In this document: positions 24,434 to 31,673 of the stretch, one piece after another
How positions within the stretch are numbered: the stretch's first letter is position 1
How the letters are laid out: every line of letters starts with the position of its first letter
Assembly (NCBI RefSeq): GCF_009735685.1
Contig: NZ_WHPN01000419.1
Coordinates: forward strand, 1-37,676
DNA from: Streptomyces lycii
GTDB taxonomy: Bacteria; Actinomycetota; Actinomycetes; Streptomycetales; Streptomycetaceae
Reading direction: 5' to 3'
Length of the DNA stretch: 37,676 bases
Notes under the pieces: generated by a model
Database searches by the model: none
What the model was told of the DNA's origin: nothing
Seen by the model: the letters and a program-made list of their open reading frames with translations, nothing else
Made by a program: the position numbers and the translations under genes

Positions 24434-24585
24434 GGCACCGCGCGGGACACCCCGCGCGGTGCGGCACGTACCGCACAGAGCGCTCCGGCAGCGCACCCCG
24501 CGCAGCCCCGGCACCGCGCGGGACACCCCATGCGCCCGGCACGTACCGCGCAGAGCGCCCCGGCAGCGCAGCCCGAACCCCGCAC
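24434..24585. repeat. Second direct repeat, 76-base period
   Basis: GGCACCGCGCGGGACACCCC occurs at 24434-24453 and again at 24510-24529, followed in both by similar GGCACGTACCG and CAGAGCGC segments. The following bases to about 24660 continue in related short units (GCCCCGGCACCC). It lies downstream of sigH with no gene of its own. Confidence 0.7.
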
Positions 24586-24706
24586 AACGCCCCGGCACCC
24601 CGCACATCGCGCCCCGGCACCCGGCAGAGCGCCCCGGCACCCCGCGCAGCGCCTCGCGGCGGGGCCGCAGCGCAGCACCGTGTCTCGTGGTGGGGCCGCA
24701 ACGCAC

Positions 24707-24736
24707 CGGGCCCCGGGCGTCACCGCCCGGGGCCCG
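24707..24736 (-). terminator. Terminator of the ushX-sigH operon
   Basis: A perfect 13-bp stem (24707-24719 with 24724-24736) and a TCAC loop lie seven bases beyond the sigH stop. Confidence 0.85.
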
Positions 24737-24742
24737 AGGACG

Positions 24743-25678
24743 TCATTCCTCGACGAGCAGCCGGTCGCGCAGCTGGGCGAGGGTGCGGGCCAGCAGCCGG
24801 GAGACGTGCATCTGGGAGATGCCGACCTCCTGGGCGATCTGCGACTGGGTCATGTTGCCGAAGAAGCGCAGCAGCAGGATCTTCTTCTCCCGCGGCGGCA
24901 GTTCCTCCAGCAGCGGCTTGAGGGACTCGCGGTACTCCACCCCCTCCAGGGCGTCGTCCTCCGCGCCCAGGGTGTCGGCGACCGCGGGGGACTCGTCGTC
25001 CGTGTCCGGTACGTCCAGCGAGAGGGTGCTGTAGGCGTTGGCCGACTCCAGACCCTCCAGCACCTCCTCCTCGGAGATGCCGATGTGCTCGGCCAGTTCG
25101 TGCACCGTCGGGGACCGGCCGTGCCGCTGGGACAGCTCGGCCGTCGCCGTGGTGAGCGACAGCCGGAGCTCCTGGAGCCGCCGCGGCACCCGCACCGCCC
25201 AGCCCTTGTCCCGGAAGTGCCGTTTGATCTCGCCGACGACCGTCGGGGTCGCGTACGTGGAGAACTCCACCCCGCGGTCCGGGTCGAAGCGGTCCACCGA
25301 CTTGATCAGCCCGATGGTCGCGACCTGGGTCAGGTCGTCCAGCGGTTCACCGCGGTTGCGGAACCGCCGGGCCAGGTGCTCCACGAGCGGCAGATGCATC
25401 CGCACCAGGTGGTTGCGTAGCTCGGCCCGCTGCGGCGACCCCTCGGGGAGACTCCGCAGCTCTATGAACATCGCGCGGGCGCCGCTGCGGTCGTGCGGAT
25501 CGTGCTGGTGCCCGCGCTCGTACGCGTGCTCTCGCTCCTGCTGATCGCCTGTGCGCTGCTCGTGCTTCTGGTCCATGTGGTCCGCCCGCTCTGCCTGCTG
25601 CTCCGGAATGGCCGCACTGGGCACCACCCGCGCGATGCGGCTCTCGTCCTGCACCGGCCTCCCCGTCCCGTCCGTCAC
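24743..25678 (-). CDS. sigH: SigF/SigB-family stress sigma factor SigH
   Basis: The 311-residue sigma factor of the SigB/SigF type controls osmotic-stress and developmental genes in Streptomyces. It has a hydrophilic N-terminal extension of about 70 residues (Gln/His-rich, MDQKHEQRTGDQQEREHAY), then regions 2 (PLDDLTQVATIGLIKSVDRF ... EFSTYATPTVVGEIKR), 3 and 4 (MTQSQIAQEVGISQMHVSRLLA). The GTG at 25678 overlaps the ushX stop by four bases. S. coelicolor SigH is known to exist in several N-terminally different forms through multiple starts and processing; an internal Met at residue 35 could serve similarly. Coupling to the anti-sigma gene supports the identity. Confidence 0.93.
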   Translation of the reverse strand: MTDGTGRPVQDESRIARVVPSAAIPEQQAERADHMDQKHEQRTGDQQEREHAYERGHQHDPHDRSGARAMFIELRSLPEGSPQRAELRNHLVRMHLPLVEHLARRFRNRGEPLDDLTQVATIGLIKSVDRFDPDRGVEFSTYATPTVVGEIKRHFRDKGWAVRVPRRLQELRLSLTTATAELSQRHGRSPTVHELAEHIGISEEEVLEGLESANAYSTLSLDVPDTDDESPAVADTLGAEDDALEGVEYRESLKPLLEELPPREKKILLLRFFGNMTQSQIAQEVGISQMHVSRLLARTLAQLRDRLLVEE

Positions 25679-26088
25679 GGCTGTCCGGGACCCGCGCCGC
25701 GCTTCTTGTGCAGGCTGATGCTGACCGTGCGGTCCTCGGCGACCGTGGAGTCCACCTCGCCGGCGAGTGCGGAGAGCACCGTCCAGGCGAAGGTGTCGCG
25801 CTCGGGAGCGCGCCCGTCGGTCGTCGGGGCCGAGACGGTCACCCGCAGCGCGTCACCGACCAGTCGGAAGACACAGCTGAGCACGCTCCCCGGTACGGCC
25901 TGCTGCAACAGGATCGCGCACGCCTCGTCGACGGCGATGCGCAGATCCTCGATCTCGTCGAGGGTGAAGTCCAAGCGGGCTGCGAGGCCTGCGGTGGCCG
26001 TACGCAGCACGGAAAGGTAGGCACCCGCAGCGGGCAGCCGGACTTCCACGAAGTCCTGGGTCCCGGGCTCGCCTGCGATCTGGGACAC
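25675..26088 (-). CDS. ushX: Anti-sigma factor UshX (PrsH/RshA), RsbW-like kinase fold
   Basis: The 137-residue protein has a HATPase_c_2 domain of the RsbW/SpoIIAB type: LRTATAGLAARLDFTLDEI, the N-box IEDLRIAVDEACAILLQQA and a later VTVSAPTTDGR strand. It would sequester SigH until an anti-anti-sigma (STAS) partner frees it; a STAS gene lies 3 kb away, but a link is only inference. The GTG at 26088 was chosen for its GGAGG (26094-26098) five bases ahead; longer readings to 26130 lack such a site. It is first in the operon with sigH, under a BldD-like site about 230 bases upstream. Confidence 0.88.
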   Translation of the reverse strand: MSQIAGEPGTQDFVEVRLPAAGAYLSVLRTATAGLAARLDFTLDEIEDLRIAVDEACAILLQQAVPGSVLSCVFRLVGDALRVTVSAPTTDGRAPERDTFAWTVLSALAGEVDSTVAEDRTVSISLHKKRGAGPGQP

Positions 26089-26316
26089 CCTCACCTCCAA
26101 GGTGACAAGCCGTTGAGCTGATACGAGCACCGGACCCGTCCACCGAGTCGAAAATCCCTCGTCGGAGAGACAGTGGTCCGGCGCAGCACATGATTCGGCT
26201 GCGACGCTATCGTGATCTGTGGGCCGGTGTCGCCCATGCCGGTGCGACCGCCTGCGCTGACGCCGGCGCGGCGGCCGCCCGCGGCTGGGACAGCGGATCC
26301 CACGGACCGATGAGCG

Positions 26317-26329
26317 TCACTCATTGTAA
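26317..26329. promoter_or_regulatory. BldD-like box upstream of ushX-sigH
   Basis: TCACTCATTGTAA fits the BldD motif (TNACNC(A/T)GNGTNA) at all but one fixed position. On the minus strand it overlaps TACAAT, a fair -10 hexamer. BldD is known to repress a sigH promoter in S. coelicolor. The remaining gap 26089-26501 holds only GC-rich hairpins next to the PLP gene. Confidence 0.6.
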
Positions 26330-26501
26330 GCAGATATATACACACAGTGGCTAGGGGGTGGGCGGCCCCAATTCGGAGAAACGGCCGGACGATCACGGCC
26401 GCCCGTCTCCACCGGCGGGCGCCGCGGCCGCCGTTCGCCCGGCCGCTGCCCGCCCGGTCCCCGCCCGTGCGCCGCGGGCGGCCGCTGCCGGCGACGACCG
26501 C

Positions 26502-27428
26502 TCAGCCGCTCCCGGTGACGACCGCCGCGACGGCCGTGCCCGGCGGGAACGCACCCTCGCCGGCCAGCGCCGTCAGCCCGTACAGCATCTTGGCGACGTA
26601 GAGCCGTTCGACCGCGAGTCCGTGCCGGGCGGAGAAGTCCTCGGCGAAGGCGCGGAGTTCACCGGGGACCTTCCCGTATCCGCCGAAGTGGAACCGTTCT
26701 TCGACCCGCCAGTCGCCCCGGCGCGCCCCGAAGGCCGCCCGCTGGAGCCGTTCGGTCTCGCCGTCCAGGAAACCGCCGCGGAGGACGGCGAAGCCGATGG
26801 CGCGCTGCTCCCGCGCCAGCCCGGCGGCCAGTCCGGCCAGGGTGCCGCCGGTGCCGCAGGGCACCGCGACGACGTCGGCCGCGCCCCGCAGTTCCCGGCC
26901 GAGCGCCGCGCAGCCCCGGGCCGCCGAGGCGTTGCTGCCGCCCTCGGGGACGAGGTGGAAGTCGCCGAACCGGCCGCGCAGCCCGGCGAGCACCTCCGGT
27001 TCGTGCTTGCGCCGGTACGTGCCGCGGTCGGTGAAGTGCAGCCGCATGCCGTCGGCGGCGCAGCGGGCCAGTGAGGGGTTCAGCGGGCGGTCGGCCAGCT
27101 CGGCGCCGCGCACCACGCCGATCGTCGTCAGGCCCAGCAGCCGGCCCGCCGCCGCGGTGGCCCGGAGATGGTGGGAGTAGGCGCCGCCGAAAGTCAGCAG
27201 CGTCGTGCTGCCCTGCTCGGCGGCGGCCCGCAGATTGGGCACGAGTTTGCGCCACTTGTTGCCGGGGAGTTCCGGGTGGATCAGGTCGTCGCGCTTGAGC
27301 AGCAGCCGGAGGCCGCGCCGGGTGAACCGTTCGTCCTCGGCCGCCACCAGCGGTGACGGCAGGCTCGGCCGCAGCGCGTCGAGGGCGTCGGTGAGGGCCG
27401 GGGACGCCGGCCCGTGGTTCGGGGGCAC
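26502..27428 (-). CDS. PLP-dependent ACC deaminase/D-cysteine desulfhydrase family enzyme
   Basis: The 308-residue fold-type II PLP enzyme has the cofactor Lys in LPGNKWRKL (K58), a phosphate-cradling segment PCGTGGTLAGLAAGL and the substrate loop TFGGAYSHHLRATAAAG. The family contains ACC deaminase, D-cysteine desulfhydrase and related D-amino acid lyases; the Tyr/Ser pattern around FGGAYSHH is more like D-cysteine desulfhydrase-type members than true ACC deaminases, so that call is tentative. The GTG at 27428 lies six bases after GACAAT, suggesting leaderless translation. It ends near the ushX upstream region and shares direction with the following small gene, which lies upstream in transcript order. 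Confidence 0.85.
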   Translation of the reverse strand: MPPNHGPASPALTDALDALRPSLPSPLVAAEDERFTRRGLRLLLKRDDLIHPELPGNKWRKLVPNLRAAAEQGSTTLLTFGGAYSHHLRATAAAGRLLGLTTIGVVRGAELADRPLNPSLARCAADGMRLHFTDRGTYRRKHEPEVLAGLRGRFGDFHLVPEGGSNASAARGCAALGRELRGAADVVAVPCGTGGTLAGLAAGLAREQRAIGFAVLRGGFLDGETERLQRAAFGARRGDWRVEERFHFGGYGKVPGELRAFAEDFSARHGLAVERLYVAKMLYGLTALAGEGAFPPGTAVAAVVTGSG

Positions 27429-27434
27429 CCGTCC

Positions 27435-27440
27435 ATTGTC
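27435..27440 (-). promoter_or_regulatory. -10 element for leaderless PLP enzyme transcript
   Basis: On the minus strand GACAAT (27440-27435) ends six bases before the GTG at 27428. It is the fourth gene in the window with this arrangement. Confidence 0.4.
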
Positions 27441-27512
27441 GCGCGCCGGTGGTGGCGCGCCGGGCGCCGGGCACTCCGGCGCCCGGCCGCGGGCCGCCGG
27501 AGCGCGCGCCGG

Positions 27513-27746
27513 TCAGCCGCGCAGGACGGAGTCCCCGTGGGTCGCGATGTGGCTCTCCAGGGCCGCGAGCGCCTGCTGCGTGGCCTGCGGGGAGCCGCTG
27601 CCGCGCTGCTCGGCGTAGTACGCGGCGCCGAGCTTCTTGAGCAGGTCGGCACCGGCGCGCTGGGTCTGCACGTCGTCGATCTTCTGCTTGCCCTGGCTGA
27701 TGCCGCGCTGTGCCTGCTCCTTGGCTCGGTCCAGGAACCCTGCCAT
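27513..27746 (-). CDS. Small conserved hypothetical protein
   Basis: A 77-residue, helical, charged protein (MAGFLDRAKEQAQRGISQG, then DVQTQRAGADLLKKLGAAYY) with no Cys and no membrane segment. The sequence pattern is typical of small streptomycete proteins found near antioxidant genes, but I do not recognise a named family. ATG at 27746 has GGAGG about six bases upstream, so translation is well supported. The upstream PLP gene's start region begins about 85 bases past its stop in the same direction; a shared transcript is possible. Confidence 0.7.
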   Translation of the reverse strand: MAGFLDRAKEQAQRGISQGKQKIDDVQTQRAGADLLKKLGAAYYAEQRGSGSPQATQQALAALESHIATHGDSVLRG

Positions 27747-27870
27747 GTGCTGCCTCCTGCAATCGGTACTCCGGAGGGGCGGGACCGGTCCGGTCCGCCC
27801 CCGTCCTTCTGGTCAACGCCCGCGCGGGACGCGGGGTTCCCGGAGTCCCCCGTACGGCGGGGTGCGGCGG

Positions 27871-27910
27871 CGGCGTGCGGCGGCGTGCGGCGGCGTGCGG
27901 CGGCGTGCGG
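27871..27910. repeat. Four perfect 10-bp repeats (CGGCGTGCGG)
   Basis: Four identical head-to-tail copies of CGGCGTGCGG, preceded by a partial fifth (GGTGCGGCGG at 27861-27870), lie in the gap just downstream of the KAS III gene stop. The unit length is typical of slippage-prone minisatellites. Confidence 0.85.
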
Positions 27911-27937
27911 CAGGGGCCTGCCCCGCGGCCGCGGCGC

Positions 27938-28876
27938 TCAGGGGCAGCGGATGACCTGGCCGGCGTACGAGAGATTGCCGCCGAACCCGAACAGCAGGAC
28001 CGGGGCGCCCGATTCGACCTCCCCGCGCTCCACCATCTTGGACAGCGCGAGGGGGATGCTGGCGGCCGAGGTGTTGCCCGATTCGACGACGTCCCGGGCG
28101 ATCACCGCGTTCACCGCGCCGAGCTTGCGGGCGAACGGTTCGATGATCCGCAGATTGGCCTGGTGCAGCACGACGGCCGCCAGTTCCTCCGGCCCGATCC
28201 CGGCCCGTTCGCACACGCGGCGGGCGATGGGCGGCAGTTGGGTCGTCGCCCACCGGTACACGCTCTGGCCCTCCTGGGAGAAGCGGCTGGGGGTGCCGTC
28301 GATGCGCACGGCCCGGCCCATCTCCGGCACCGACCCCCAGAGCACGGGTCCGATGCCGGGTTCCGCGGCCGCGCCGACCACGGCCGCCCCGGCACCGTCG
28401 CCGACCAGGACGCAGGTGCTCCGGTCCGTCCAGTCGGTCACGGCCGTGAACTTCTCCGCGCCCACGACCAGGGCGTTCCCGGCGGCCCCGGCCCGCACGG
28501 CGTGGTCGGCCGAGGCCAGCGCGTGGGTGAAGCCCGCACAGACGACGTTGACGTCCATGGTCGCGGGGGAGGGCAGACCGAGCCGTTCGGCAACGCGGGC
28601 GGCGGTGTTCGGGCTGCGGTCGACCGCCGTGCAGGTGGCGACCATGACGAGGTCGATGTCGGAGGCGGCGAGCCCGCTCTGCGCCAGGGCCTTGGCCGCC
28701 GCGGCGGCCGCCATCGCGTCGACCGTCTCGTCCGGCGCGGCCACGTGCCGGGTGCGGATGCCCACCCGGGTGCGGATCCACTCGTCGCTCGTGTCGACCA
28801 TCGTGGCCAGGTCGTCGTTCGTCAGCACCCCTGCGGGCTGGTGGTGGCCGAGGGCCAGTACGCGTGACCCGGACAT
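27938..28876 (-). CDS. Beta-ketoacyl-ACP synthase III (FabH-like)
   Basis: The 312-residue condensing enzyme has the full catalytic triad of KAS III: C113 (VNVVCAGF), H238 (HQANLRI) and N268 (SGNTSAAS), with the GDGAGAAVV glycine loop at about 159-167. The class starts fatty acid synthesis by condensing acyl-CoA with malonyl-ACP; a stand-alone copy away from the fab operon and without polyketide genes nearby more likely serves a specialised or accessory starter role. ATG at 28876 has GGGGGAAG seven bases upstream. Its promoter region lies in the 128-base gap to the STAS gene. Confidence 0.92.
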   Translation of the reverse strand: MSGSRVLALGHHQPAGVLTNDDLATMVDTSDEWIRTRVGIRTRHVAAPDETVDAMAAAAAAKALAQSGLAASDIDLVMVATCTAVDRSPNTAARVAERLGLPSPATMDVNVVCAGFTHALASADHAVRAGAAGNALVVGAEKFTAVTDWTDRSTCVLVGDGAGAAVVGAAAEPGIGPVLWGSVPEMGRAVRIDGTPSRFSQEGQSVYRWATTQLPPIARRVCERAGIGPEELAAVVLHQANLRIIEPFARKLGAVNAVIARDVVESGNTSAASIPLALSKMVERGEVESGAPVLLFGFGGNLSYAGQVIRCP

Positions 28877-29004
28877 CGGGCTTCCCCCTTGGGCGGTCGT
28901 GACAACGTGCGGTCGACGCTGCCCGTCCAGTCTTGGGGGCGCCGGCCGCCGCGGCGGTACGCGTTCCACCAAGGATCGGGCGCGAGATCTGGCGCGACCC
29001 GCTG

Positions 29005-29454
29005 TCACCGCAGCCCGGCGGGGCCTTCGTGCAGGCTGATCGCCTCGGCGAGGGTGGGCACGGGCCGGAAACGGGAGTCGAGGCCGGTGAGCCGGAGGAT
29101 CCGCAGGGTCCTCGGCCGTCCGCAGGCCATGGTGAGCCTGCCGCCCTGTTCCCGGGTGCGGCGGTGGATCCGGCAGAGCAGGGTCAGGCCCGAGGCGTCC
29201 AGAAAGGTCACCGCGTTCAGGTCGACGACGACGCGGGGCGCGGCGGAGGCCGTGGCCGCGTCCAGGTCCGGGGTTATCCGGAGGGCCGTGACGATGTCCA
29301 CGTCACCGCGCAGTTCCAGCACCGTGCAGCCGTTCGTCCGGTAGCCGGCGACTTGGCGGACCGGTCCCCGGGCGGGGACGGCTCCTTGTCCGGGTTTCTC
29401 GGGCACCGCGCCCACCTCTTCGGCGGGACTGCTGTGCGAACTCCCCCTGTGCAT
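29005..29454 (-). CDS. STAS-domain anti-anti-sigma factor
   Basis: The 149-residue protein has a SpoIIAA/RsbV-like STAS domain at about 38-140 (LELRGDVDIVTALRI, VVVDLNAVTFLDASGLTLL). The conserved Ser in DASGLTLL is the usual phosphorylation site by an RsbW-type kinase. It could counteract UshX or another anti-sigma kinase; which one is unknown. The N-terminal 30 residues are disordered. Start is uncertain: ATG at 29454 lacks a strong site, while a GTG at about 29406 has GAGGTGGG ahead of it and would remove 16 residues. It is divergent from the GNAT gene across 322 bases. Confidence 0.82.
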   Translation of the reverse strand: MHRGSSHSSPAEEVGAVPEKPGQGAVPARGPVRQVAGYRTNGCTVLELRGDVDIVTALRITPDLDAATASAAPRVVVDLNAVTFLDASGLTLLCRIHRRTREQGGRLTMACGRPRTLRILRLTGLDSRFRPVPTLAEAISLHEGPAGLR

Positions 29455-29776
29455 GGCGGAACACCACCTCGGATCGACGGGCTTCCCCCGGCCCCGCCCA
29501 CGGCATGCGGTCGGTGGAGCAGCTGCGGAGCAGATGGAGCCGGGGGCGCGGAGCCACCAGGAAGCCGGGGTGACGTACGGTCACCGTAACGGCACTGTCC
29601 GGGAGGGCGGGAATGAAGAAACGGTCCTTGAGCGCCCGATTACACCCGCGTAGGTGAATTTCCACATTTCCTATTGACGGATGGTCGAAGGTTTGCCTGG
29701 ACGGCCTGTTGTGCTCTGGAGGGGTTCGGCCGGACGCCTTACCGTGATCTCCACCAGACCAGGAAGGCAGCAGAAC
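29455..29776. promoter_or_regulatory. Divergent regulatory gap with GGTGAC/GTCACC palindrome
   Basis: No gene is visible. GGTGACGTACGGTCACC at 29569-29585 is an inverted repeat (6-bp arms, 5-base loop), suited to a dimeric regulator. TTGACG at about 29675-29680 could be a -35 for the GNAT gene, about 100 bases upstream of its start. The AT-richer bases 29650-29680 stand out from the surroundings. Confidence 0.45.
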
Positions 29777-30415
29777 ATGGCATTGAACCCGACCGCCCCC
29801 GCGGCGCCCGGTATACGCCGAGCCGGAGCGGAGGACCGTGAGTGGATCGCGTCGCTCCTGGGCGAGGCGTTCCACGAAGACCCGGTCAGCAGTTGGGTGT
29901 TCCCCGAGGAGCGGCGGCGGCGGGAACTCCACCCGCGCTTCTTCGGCGTCTTCCTCGGAGCCGCGCTGGCCGAGGGCGCGGTCGAGGTCACCGAGGACCG
30001 TTCCGCCGCCGCGCTCTGGCTGGACGTCCCGGCCGTCGCCGAGGAGGACGTTCCGGCGGCGATCGCCGAGGACGACGAGGTGGCCGCGCTGATGCGCAAG
30101 GAGAGCGACCCGGACAACGAGCGGGCCGAGACGGTCGGCCGGCTGACGGCCCGGGTGCATCCCCGGCTCCGCGCGCACCGCTATCTGATGCTGCTCGGGG
30201 TCGAACCGGACCGCCAGGGGCAGGGGCTCGGCAGCGCGCTGCTGGCGCCCGCGCTGCGCCGGTGCGACGCGGAGGGCGTCCCGGCCTATCTGGAGGCGAG
30301 CAACGCCCGCAGCCGCGCGCTGTACGAGCGTGAGGGCTTCCGTTTCACCGGCAGGACGGTGGACCTGCCCGGCGGCCCGCCGATGTGGCCGATGTGGCGC
30401 GAGCCGCGCGGCTGA
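29777..30415 (+). CDS. GNAT family N-acetyltransferase
   Basis: This 212-residue protein carries a C-terminal GNAT domain with the cofactor motif LLGVEPDRQGQGLGSALLAP (R-Q-G-Q-G-L-G loop) at about 140-160 and the ARSRALYEREGFRFTGR motif at about 174-190. The N-terminal half is a less conserved substrate region. Its pattern resembles GNAT enzymes that modify small amines. ATG at 29777 follows AGGAAGG at 29761-29767. It is a single gene ending in the terminator shared with sodN. Confidence 0.85.
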   Translation: MALNPTAPAAPGIRRAGAEDREWIASLLGEAFHEDPVSSWVFPEERRRRELHPRFFGVFLGAALAEGAVEVTEDRSAAALWLDVPAVAEEDVPAAIAEDDEVAALMRKESDPDNERAETVGRLTARVHPRLRAHRYLMLLGVEPDRQGQGLGSALLAPALRRCDAEGVPAYLEASNARSRALYEREGFRFTGRTVDLPGGPPMWPMWREPRG

Positions 30416-30564
30416 GGCGGTACGCCCGGGTGGTCGTACGGCCGGGCGGCGTGCGGCGGGAGGCGTACGGACCCGGGCGGCCGCCGGGGACCTCCGGGCG
30501 GCGGCGGTCGCAGGGCGGCGGACGCGTGGGCGGCTGCGGGACGCCCGGCGCCGGACGTGCGGCA

Positions 30565-30597
30565 GGGGCCCGGCCGGGTGTGGTCCGGCCGGGCCCC
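30565..30597. terminator. Bidirectional terminator between GNAT and sodN
   Basis: GGGGCCCGGCCGG at 30565-30577 pairs with 30585-30597 around a seven-base GTGTGGT loop, giving a 13-bp stem between the convergent genes. Confidence 0.8.
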
Positions 30598-30634
30598 CGC
30601 GCACGCCGCTGCCGACGGCAACCGGTGCCGGCGG

Positions 30635-31030
30635 TCAGGCCTTCTTGGTCTCCCAGAAGATCTTGTCGATCTCGGCGATCAGGTCCAGCAGCTTCTGCCC
30701 GGTGGCCGGGTCCGTCGAGCCCTTGGCGGCGCTCGCGGCCTTCAGGGCGTCGTTGACCAGCTGGTGCAGCTGCGGGTACTTCTCGAAGTGCGGCGGCTTG
30801 AAGTAGTCGCTCCAGAGCACCGAGATGTGGTGCTTGGCGAGCTCCGCGCGCTGCTCCTTGATGACCACGGCGCGAGCGCGGTAGTGCGGGTCCTCGTTGG
30901 CCTGGTACTTCTCCTGGATGGCCTTGACCGAATCGGCCTCGATACGGGCCTGGGCCGGGTCGTACACGCCACACGGCAGGTCACAGTGCGCGCTGACCTT
31001 CACCTTGGGGGCGAACAGGCGGGAAAGCAT
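30635..31030 (-). CDS. sodN: Nickel superoxide dismutase SodN
   Basis: The 131-residue precursor converts superoxide to oxygen and hydrogen peroxide. A 14-residue leader (MLSRLFAPKVKVSA) is removed so that the nickel hook begins the mature chain: HCDLPCGVY, with H15, C16 and C20 of the precursor as the Ni ligands (H1, C2, C6 after processing). The rest is the all-helical NiSOD body. The maturation peptidase sodX is divergent next door. ATG at 31030 follows AGGAAGGA. In S. coelicolor sodN is made only with nickel; part of that control acts through a small RNA from the sodF 3' end pairing with the sodN 5' region. Confidence 0.97.
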   Translation of the reverse strand: MLSRLFAPKVKVSAHCDLPCGVYDPAQARIEADSVKAIQEKYQANEDPHYRARAVVIKEQRAELAKHHISVLWSDYFKPPHFEKYPQLHQLVNDALKAASAAKGSTDPATGQKLLDLIAEIDKIFWETKKA

Positions 31031-31067
31031 GTAGCTGTCCTTCCTCGTGATCGTCTTCTCGGGTGCG

Positions 31068-31073
31068 ACATTA
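31068..31073 (-). promoter_or_regulatory. Likely sodN -10 element
   Basis: On the minus strand TAATGT (31073-31068) lies about 38 bases before the sodN ATG, giving a short 5' leader of about 30 bases that includes AGGAAGGA. No -35 is convincing. Confidence 0.45.
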
Positions 31074-31172
31074 CTCCGTGGAGGAAGCGTTTTCGCGAGT
31101 GCCCCGGTGGGCTTAGGACAAAAGTCCGGTGACGGACCGGGGTGTGTGAGGAAAAGGACCGGGAGGTGCCCG

Positions 31173-31673
31173 ATGCCGTACGACGGCCGCCGGCCACTGG
31201 ACGAAGGCGGGCCCGGGAACGGGGCGGAGGACGGCCGCGGGCGGCGGGGACCCGTCCCGTACGGCCTCGCCGAGGTCGTCGGGCCGTCCATGGTGCCGAC
31301 CCTGCTGCCGGGTGACCGCCTGGTCGTCCGGTACGGGGCCGCGGTGCGCCCCGGCGACGTGGTGGTGCTGCGCCACCCCATGCAGCAGGACCTACTGGTC
31401 GTGAAGCGCGCCACCGAGCGGCGCGACGGCGGCTGGTGGGTGCTCGGCGACAATCCGTACGCCGAGAACGACAGCCGGGAGTTCGGCCCGGTGCCGGGCG
31501 AACTGGTGCTGGCCCGGGCCCGGCTGCGGCTGCGTCCGCCGCCGGGGCGCGGTCAGCGGCCGGGACTGCGGCTGCTGTCCTGGGCGCTGTCGGCCGTCCG
31601 CCCGGTCGGGTCGCCGGCCGGCTCGTCCGCCGGGCCGGTCCGTTCGCTCTCCAGGCGTTTGCGCGCGCGGTAG
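31173..31673 (+). CDS. sodX: NiSOD maturation peptidase SodX (S26 signal-peptidase-like)
   Basis: SodX is required to mature SodN, probably by removing its 14-residue leader. The 166-residue protein is an S26A-type signal-peptidase fold with Ser nucleophile S39 in VVGPSMVPTL, Lys base K78 in DLLVVKRATERR, and the GWWVLGDNPYAENDS box at about 86-100. No membrane anchor is visible, fitting a cytoplasmic substrate. ATG at 31173 follows GGGAGG. The C-terminal SRRLRAR resembles what I recall of the S. coelicolor protein, so the reading frame is probably correct to its end, although it overlaps the convergent CGNR gene by 121 bases. Confidence 0.92.
   Translation: MPYDGRRPLDEGGPGNGAEDGRGRRGPVPYGLAEVVGPSMVPTLLPGDRLVVRYGAAVRPGDVVVLRHPMQQDLLVVKRATERRDGGWWVLGDNPYAENDSREFGPVPGELVLARARLRLRPPPGRGQRPGLRLLSWALSAVRPVGSPAGSSAGPVRSLSRRLRAR

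Noticed and set aside
22396..24921. Plus-strand frame of 841 codons
   Set aside because: Crosses the lipid kinase, the small membrane gene and the repeat region out of frame; composition is not protein-like.
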